Shown here piece after piece: positions 13,401 to 20,308 of a stretch of 22,488 nt of DNA. Source of the DNA: Tritrichomonas musculus (lineage: Eukaryota; Parabasalia; Tritrichomonadida; Tritrichomonadidae); contig JAPFFF010000451.1 of NCBI GenBank assembly GCA_039105265.1, positions 1-22,488 of the forward strand, read 5' to 3'. The notes beneath the pieces were generated by a model, which made no database searches, was not told the DNA's origin, and saw only the letters and a program-made list of their open reading frames with translations. Numbering within the stretch: position 1 is the stretch's first letter; each line of letters starts with the position of its first letter. Made by a program: the position numbers and the translations under genes.

Positions 13401-16400
13401 TCTCCAATTGAAGTTACAGAAGAAGGAATTGTGATTTCTCTCAGTGATGAACATCCACTGAATGCAGAATCTCCAATTGAAGTTACAGAAGAAGGAATTG
13501 TGATTTGTGTTAATGATGAACATCCACTGAATGCAGAATCTCCAATTGAAGTTACAGATGAAGGAATTGTGATTTGTGTCAGTGATGAACATCCACTGAA
13601 TGCAGAATCTCCAATTAAGGTTACTGAAGAAGGAATTGTGATTTGTCTAAGTGATGAACATCCACTGAATGCAGAATATCCAATTAAGGTTACTGAAGAA
13701 GGAATTGTGATTTGTGTCAGTGATGAACATCTACTGAATGCAGAATCTCCAATTTCAGTTACAGATGAAGGAATTGTGATTTCTCTCAATGATGAGCATC
13801 CACTGAATCCAGATTCTCCAATTGAAGTTACAGAAGAAGGAATTGTGATTTGTCTAAGTGATGAACATCCACTGAATGCAGAATCTCCAATTGAAGTTAC
13901 AGAAGAAGGAATTGTGATTTGTGTTAATGATGAACATCCACTGAATGCAGAATCTCCAATTGAAGTTACAGATGAAGGAATTGTGATTTGTGTCAGTGAT
14001 GAACATCCACTGAATGCAGAATCTCCAATTGAAGTTACAGAAGAAGGAATTGTGATTTCTCTCAGTGATGAACATCCACTGAATGCAGAATCTCCAATTG
14101 AAGTTACAGAAGAAGGAATTGTGATTTGTGTTAATGATGAACATCCACTGAATGCAGAATCTCCAATTGAAGTTACAGATGAAGGAATTGTGATTTGTGT
14201 CAGTGATGAACATCCACTGAATGCAGAATCTCCAATTAAGGTTACTGAAGAAGGAATTGTGATTTGTCTAAGTGATGAACATCCACTGAATGCAGAATAT
14301 CCAATTAAGGTTACTGAAGAAGGAATTGTGATTTGTGTCAGTGATGAACATCTACTGAATGCAGAATCTCCAATTTCAGTTACAGATGAAGGAATTGTGA
14401 TTTGTGTCAATGATGAACATCCACTGAATGCGGAATCTCTAATTACGGTTACAGAAGAAGGAATTGTGATTTGTCTAAGTGATGAACATCCACTGAATGC
14501 AGAAGATCCAATTAAGGTTACTGAAGAAGGAATTGTGATTTGTGTCAGTGATGAACATTCATTGAAAGCAGAATATCCAATTAAGGTTACTGAAGAAGGA
14601 ATTGTGATTTGTCTAAGTGATGAACATCCACTGAAAGCAGAATTTCCAATTTCAGTTACTGAAGAAGGAATTGTGATTTGTGTCAGTGATGAACATTCAT
14701 TGAAAGCAGAATATCCAATTAAGGTTACTGAAGAAGGAATTGTGATTTGTCTAAGTGATGAACATCTACTGAATGCAGAATTTCCAATTTCAGTTACTGA
14801 AGAAGGAATTGTGATTTCTGTCAGTGATGAACATCCATTGAACATGTTGTTTACAATCTTTTCTATATTTCCTGAAATTGTTAATGCTTTAATTCCATTG
14901 AAAACGCAGATACCAATTGAAGTTACTGAAGAAGGAATTGTGATTTCTCTCAATGATAAACATCCATTGAATGAAGATTCTCCAATTTCAGTTACAGAAG
15001 AAGGAATTGTGATTTGTGTCAGTGATGAACATCCATTGAATGCAGAAGATCCAATTAAGGTTACAGAAGAAGGAATTGTGATTTGTCTAAGTGATGAACA
15101 TCCATTGAATGCAGAAGATCCAATTCCAGTTACAGAAGAAGGAATTGCGATTTTTCTCAATGATGTGCATCCACTGAAAGCAGATTCTTCAATTTCAGTT
15201 ACAGAAGAAGGAATTGTGATTTGTGTCAGTGATGAACATCCACTAAAGGCATATTTTCTAATTTTGGTTACAGAAGAAGGAATTTTGATTTGTGTCAATG
15301 ATGAACATCCAATAAAAGCAGAATGTCCAATTACGGTTACGGAAGAGGGAATTTTTATTTCTGTCAGTGATAAACATCGACTGAAAGCAGATTTAAAAAT
15401 TCTACATACAGAAGAAGGAATTGTGATTTGTGTCAGTGATGAACATCCATTGAATGCAGAATCTCCAATTACGGTTACTGAAGAAGGAATTGTGATTTCT
15501 GTCAGTGATGAACATCCACTGAATGCGGAATCTCCAATTACGGTTACAGAAGAAGGAATTGTGATTTCTGTAAGTGAGGAACATTTTTCAAATGCAGAAG
15601 GATGTATTATTTTTATAAATGAAGGAATGATTATTTGTTCTTTACAATTTTTTGCCCATATAAGTGTATCAAAAATTTCGGTATTTGCATCAGATTTATA
15701 AACAAGAAATTGGTTTTCAATAAAATTCAATATATTTTTCTTGCATGGAAAAATAGTAATTTGCGTTAATGATGGGCATCCAGAGAAAACAGAATCACCA
15801 ATTTTGGTTACAGAAGAAGGAATTTTTATTTCTCTTAGTAATGAACATCTACTGAAAGCATATTTTCCAATTACAGTTACAGAAGAAGGAATTGTGATTT
15901 CTCTCAGTGATGAACATCCACTGAATGCAGAATCTCCAATTGAAGTTACAGAAGAAGGAATTGTGATTTGTGTTAATGATGAACATCCACTGAATGCAGA
16001 TTTTCCAATTGAAGTTACAGAAGAAGGAATTGTGATTTGTGTTAATGATGAACATCCACTGAATGCAGAATCTCCAATTGAAGTTACAGAAGAAGGAATT
16101 GTGATTTGTGTTAATGATGAACATCCACTGAATGCAGAATCTCCAATTGAAGTTACAGAAGAAGGAATTGTGATTTGTGTTAATGATGAACATCCACTGA
16201 ATGCAGAATCTCCAATTGAAGTTACAGAAGAAGGAATTGTGATTTGTGTTAATGATGAACATCCACTGAATGCAGAATCTCCAATTGAAGTTACAGAAGA
16301 AGGAATTGTGATTTGTGTTAATGATGAACATCCACTGAATGCAGAATCTCCAATTGAAGTTACAGAAGAAGGAATTGTGATTTGTGTTAATGATGAACAT

Positions 16401-18280
16401 CCACTGAATGCAGATTTTCCAATTGAAGTTACAGAAGAAGGAATTGTGATTTGTGTTAATGATGAACATCCACTGAATGCAGAATCTCCAATTGAAGTTA
16501 CAGAAGAAGGAATTGTGATTTGTGTTAATGATGAACATCCACTGAATGCAGAATCTCCAATTGAAGTTACAGAAGAAGGAATTGTGATTTGTGTTAATGA
16601 TGAACATCCACTGAATGCAGATTTTCCAATTGAAGTTACAGAAGAAGGAATTGTGATTTGTGTTAATGATGAACATCCACTGAATGCAGAATCTCCAATT
16701 GAAGTTACAGAAGAAGGAATTGTGATTTGTGTTAATGATGAACATCCACTGAATGCAGAATCTCCAATTGAAGTTACAGAAGAAGGAATTGTGATTTGTG
16801 TTAATGATGAACATCCACTGAATGCAGAATCTCCAATTGAAGTTACAGAAGAAGGAATTGTGATTTGTGTTAATGATGAACATCCACTGAATGCAGAATC
16901 TCCAATTGAAGTTACAGAAGAAGGAATTGTGATTTGTGTTAATGATGAACATCCACTGAATGCAGATTTTCCAATTGAAGTTACAGAAGAAGGAATTGTG
17001 ATTTGTGTTAATGATGAACATCCACTGAATGCAGAATCTCCAATTGAAGTTACAGAAGAAGGAATTGTGATTTGTGTTAATGATGAACATCCACTGAATG
17101 CAGAATCTCCAATTGAAGTTACAGAAGAAGGAATTGTGATTTGTGTTAATGATGAACATCCACTGAATGCAGAATCTCCAATTGAAGTTACAGAAGAAGG
17201 AATTGTGATTTGTGTTAATGATGAACATCTATTGAATGCAGAATTCCCAATTGAAGTTACAGAAGAAGGAATTGTGATTTGTGTTAATGATGAACATCCA
17301 CTGAATGTAGAATCTCCAATTGAAGTTACAGAAGAAGGAATTGTGATTTGTGTTAATGATGAACATCCACTGAATGCAGAATCTCCAATTGAAGTTACAG
17401 AAGAAGGAATTGTGATTTGTGTTAATGATGAACATCCACTGAATGCAGAATCTCCAATTGAAGTTACAGAAGAAGGAATTGTGATTTGTGTTAATGATGA
17501 ACATCCACTGAATGCAGAATCTCCAATTGAAGTTACAGAAGAAGGAATTGTGATTTGTGTTAATGATGAACATCCACTGAATGCAGAATCTCCAATTGAA
17601 GTTACAGAAGAAGGAATTGTGATTTGTGTTAATGATGAACATCCACTGAATGCAGAATCTCCAATTGAAGTTACAGAAGAAGGAATTGTGATTTGTGTTA
17701 ATGATGAACATCCACTGAATGCAGAATCTCCAATTGAAGTTACAGAAGAAGGAATTGTGATTTGTGTTAATGATGAACATCCACTGAATGCAGAATCTCC
17801 AATTGAAGTTACAGAAGAAGGAATTGTGATTTGTGTTAATGATGAACATCTATTGAATGCAGAATTTCCAATTGAAGTTACAGAAGAAGGAATTGTGATT
17901 TGTGTTAATGATGAACATCCACTGAATGCAGATTTTCCAATTGAAGTTACAGAAGAAGGAATTGTGATTTGTGTTAATGATGAACATCCACTGAATGCAG
18001 ATTTTCCAATTGAAGTTACAGAAGAAGGAATTGTGATTTGTGTTAATGATGAACATCCACTGAATGCAGAATCTCCAATTGAAGTTACAGAAGAAGGAAT
18101 TGTGATTTGTGTTAATGATGAACATCCACTGAATGCAGATTTTCCAATTGAAGTTACAGAAGAAGGAATTGTGATTTGTGTTAATGATGAACATCCACTG
18201 AATGCAGAATCTCCAATTGAAGTTACAGAAGAAGGAATTGTGATTTGTGTTAATGATGAACATCCACTGAATGCAGAATT
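6404..18280 (-). CDS. Giant BspA-like leucine-rich repeat protein, segment 2 (longest uninterrupted stretch)
   Basis: This is the continuation of the same LRR protein in the next frame, with about 3,960 codons and no stop. It holds about 170 LRR units, two complete copies of the 57-residue insert (15751-15581 and 8803-8633), and two short 20-residue LRRs. Near-identical tracts alternate with diverged tracts around each insert. The commonest unit has IGDSAF or IGKSAF followed by SGC or NRC; SLTQ, SLRQ, SLRE and SLTE variants occur at the strand start. There is no plausible initiation site where this frame takes over at 18280: it enters mid-unit, and upstream the same frame reads an Asn/Phe-rich shadow. 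That is why I treat it as part of one gene rather than a separate one. An extra base near 6402 ends the LRR reading, after which the frame runs about 80 codons out of phase to a stop at 6161. Confidence 0.85.
7441..8632 (-). repeat. Diverged LRR block downstream of module copy 3
   Basis: About 17 LRR units, with the same rare variants and order as the block at 14389-15580, including the short LRR. Downstream in gene order it grades into the mosaic block through units with AFKGC-like and SLREI or SLRQI starts. No stop codon interrupts the LRR frame. Confidence 0.85.
7910..7969 (-). repeat. Short 20-residue LRR unit, copy in A1
   Basis: A 60-base unit replaces a 69-base one; the core spacing across it and its neighbour is 129. 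It begins [17 protein letters not shown], lacks the usual CSS, and is followed by a unit with IVNNMFNGC. It keeps the LRR hydrophobic positions, so it is a shortened repeat rather than an insertion. Confidence 0.82.
8633..8803 (-). other. 57-residue irregular insert module, copy 3
   Basis: Third copy of the FPCKKN...HPSAFEKC module, in frame with the LRRs on both sides. It is the last one in the visible part of the gene: no further copy occurs in the 8.6 kb to the left edge. It is the only kind of segment in the window that departs strongly from the 69-base unit. Confidence 0.8.
8953..11640 (-). repeat. Homogeneous LRR array, second
   Basis: About 39 nearly identical 69-base units with scattered IGKSAF units among IGDSAF units. 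Its right-hand marker order (8953-9945) matches 15901-16893; beyond that the two arrays differ by whole units. One marker pair (AFNRC/IGNS followed by a GDSTF unit) sits at 10350 here and 17229 there, one unit closer than the 6,948-base offset predicts. This shows gain or loss of whole units since the duplication. Confidence 0.82.
11641..14388 (-). repeat. Mosaic LRR block with 621-bp higher-order repeat, copy A2
   Basis: The unit sub-types recur in a fixed order of nine, so markers such as the SVTEIG/AFSRC unit reappear 621 bases apart (for example 11961 and 12582). Between two such nonamers lies a run of homogeneous units (12600-13100). The same order is found at 4560-7440, offset by 6.95 kb, except that the left copy has two additional units near 5390-5530. 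Confidence 0.8.
14389..15580 (-). repeat. Diverged LRR block downstream of module copy 2
   Basis: About 17 varied LRR units, including [34 protein letters not shown] and one short 20-residue unit. The block appears identical to 7441-8632 at an offset of 6,948 bases, including its rare substitutions. That identity in a block whose units otherwise differ strongly from one another dates the segmental duplication as very recent, or marks it as an assembly duplication. Confidence 0.85.
14858..14917 (-). repeat. Short 20-residue LRR unit, copy in A2
   Basis: Same as the unit at 7910-7969 at the 6,948-base offset, including the Ala of GIKAL, which distinguishes this pair from the other two copies (GIKSL). 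Confidence 0.82.
15581..15751 (-). other. 57-residue irregular insert module, copy 2
   Basis: Same 57 codons as the module at 22105-22275, at the same place relative to the preceding KYAFSRC and IGDSVFSGC units. It is identical by eye to the copy at 8633-8803, exactly 6,948 bases to the left. It contains three Cys (FPC, KNC, EKC); the EKC Cys sits at the LRR Cys position. It is the best landmark of the large segmental duplication. Confidence 0.8.
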
Positions 18281-20308
18281 CCAATTGAAGTTACAGAAGA
18301 AGGAATTGTGATTTGTGTTAATGATGAACATCCACTGAATGCAGAATCTCCAATTGAAGTTACAGAAGAAGGAATTGTGATTTCTCTTAATGATGAACAT
18401 CCACTGAATGCAGATTTTCCAATTGAAGTTACAGAAGAAGGAATTGTGATTTGTGTTAATGATGAACATCCACTGAATGCAGAATCTCCAATTGAAGTTA
18501 CAGAAGAAGGAATTGTGATTTCTCTTAATGATGAACATCCACTGAATGCAGAATCTCCAATTGAAGTTACAGAAGAAGGAATTGTGATTTGTGTTAATGA
18601 TGAACATCCACTGAATGCAGAATCTCCAATTGAAGTTACAGAAGAAGGAATTGTGATTTGTGTTAATGATGAACATCCACTGAATGCAGATTTTCCAATT
18701 GAAGTTACAGAAGAAGGAATTGTGATTTGTGTTAATGATGAACATCCACTGAATGCAGAATCTCCAATTGAAGTTACAGAAGAAGGAATTGTGATTTGTG
18801 TTAATGATGAACATCCACTGAATGCAGAATCTCCAATTGAAGTTACAGAAGAAGGAATTGTGATTTGTGTTAATGATGAACATCCACTGAATGCAGAATC
18901 TCCAATTGAAGTTACAGAAGAAGGAATTGTGATTTGTGTTAATGATGAACATCCACTGAATGCAGAATCTCCAATTGAAGTTACAGAAGAAGGAATTGTG
19001 ATTTGTGTTAATGATGAACATCCACTGAATGCAGAATCTCCAATTGAAGTTACAGAAGAAGGAATTGTGATTTGTGTTAATGATGAACATCCACTGAATG
19101 CAGAATCTCCAATTGAAGTTACAGAAGAAGGAATTGTGATTTGTGTCAGTGATGAACATCCACTGAATGCAGAATCTCCAATTGAAGTTACAGAAGAAGG
19201 AATTGTGATTTGTGTTAATGATGAACATCCACTGAATGCAGAATCTCCAATTGAAGTTACAGAAGAAGGAATTGTGATTTCTCTTAATGATGAACATCCA
19301 CTGAATGCAGATTTTCCAATTGAAGTTACAGAAGAAGGAATTGTGATTTGTGTTAATGATGAACATCCACTGAATGCAGAATCTCCAATTGAAGTTACAG
19401 AAGAAGGAATTGTGATTTCTCTTAATGATGAACATCCACTGAATGCAGAATCTCCAATTGAAGTTACAGAAGAAGGAATTGTGATTTGTGTTAATGATGA
19501 ACATCCACTGAATGCAGAATCTCCAATTGAAGTTACAGAAGAAGGAATTGTGATTTGTGTTAATGATGAACATCCACTGAATGCAGATTTTCCAATTGAA
19601 GTTACAGAAGAAGGAATTGTGATTTGTGTTAATGATGAACATCCACTGAATGCAGAATCTCCAATTGAAGTTACAGAAGAAGGAATTGTGATTTGTGTTA
19701 ATGATGAACATCCACTGAATGCAGAATCTCCAATTGAAGTTACAGAAGAAGGAATTGTGATTTGTGTTAATGATGAACATCCACTGAATGCAGAATCTCC
19801 AATTGAAGTTACAGAAGAAGGAATTGTGATTTGTGTTAATGATGAACATCCACTGAATGCAGAATCTCCAATTGAAGTTACAGAAGAAGGAATTGTGATT
19901 TCTCTTAATGATGAACATCCACTGAATGCAGATTTTCCAATTGAAGTTACAGAAGAAGGAATTGTGATTTGTGTTAATGATGAACATCCACTGAATGCAG
20001 AATCTCCAATTGAAGTTACAGAAGAAGGAATTGTGATTTGTGTTAATGATGAACATCCACTGAATGCAGAATCTCCAATTGAAGTTACAGAAGAAGGAAT
20101 TGTGATTTGTGTTAATGATGAACATCCACTGAATGCAGATTTTCCAATTGAAGTTACAGAAGAAGGAATTGTGATTTGTGTTAATGATGAACATCCACTG
20201 AATGCAGAATCTCCAATTGAAGTTACAGAAGAAGGAATTGTGATTTGTGTTAATGATGAACATCCACTGAATGCAGATTTTCCAATTGAAGTTACAGAAG
20301 AAGGAATT
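15955..20308 (-). repeat. Homogeneous LRR array, first
   Basis: About 63 near-identical 69-base units. Apart from a few sub-types, the only regular difference is GAT versus AAA at the second codon after IG, giving IGDSAF or IGKSAF. Two units separated by exactly 621 bases (17229 and 17850) carry AFNRC with IGNS. Four to five units at 18381, 18519, 19278, 19416 and 19899 have SLRE in place of SLTQ; the spacing 18381 to 19278 is 897 bases (13 units) and 19278 to 19899 is 621 bases (9 units). It is interrupted by the frameshift near 18280. Confidence 0.85.
18274..18290 (-). other. Single-base deletion in the LRR array (frameshift 1)
   Basis: The unit spacing is 68 instead of 69 here (core at 18232, next at 18300). 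The local text is gcagaattccaattg, where sister units read gcagaatttccaattg or gcagaattcccaattg, so one base of a T/C run is missing. The LRR frame changes at this point. The lost base lies in a short run, typical of a read error but also of a real slippage event. Confidence 0.9.

Larger units (their letters stand above)
11640..17350 (-). repeat. Large direct segmental duplication, copy A2
   Basis: Partner of 4,560-10,500. The duplication keeps the LRR frame and phase, so it enlarged the protein by about 2,300 residues without breaking it. The offset of 6,948 is not a multiple of 69 because each segment contains the irregular module and a 60-base LRR, but it is a multiple of 3. Confidence 0.8.
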
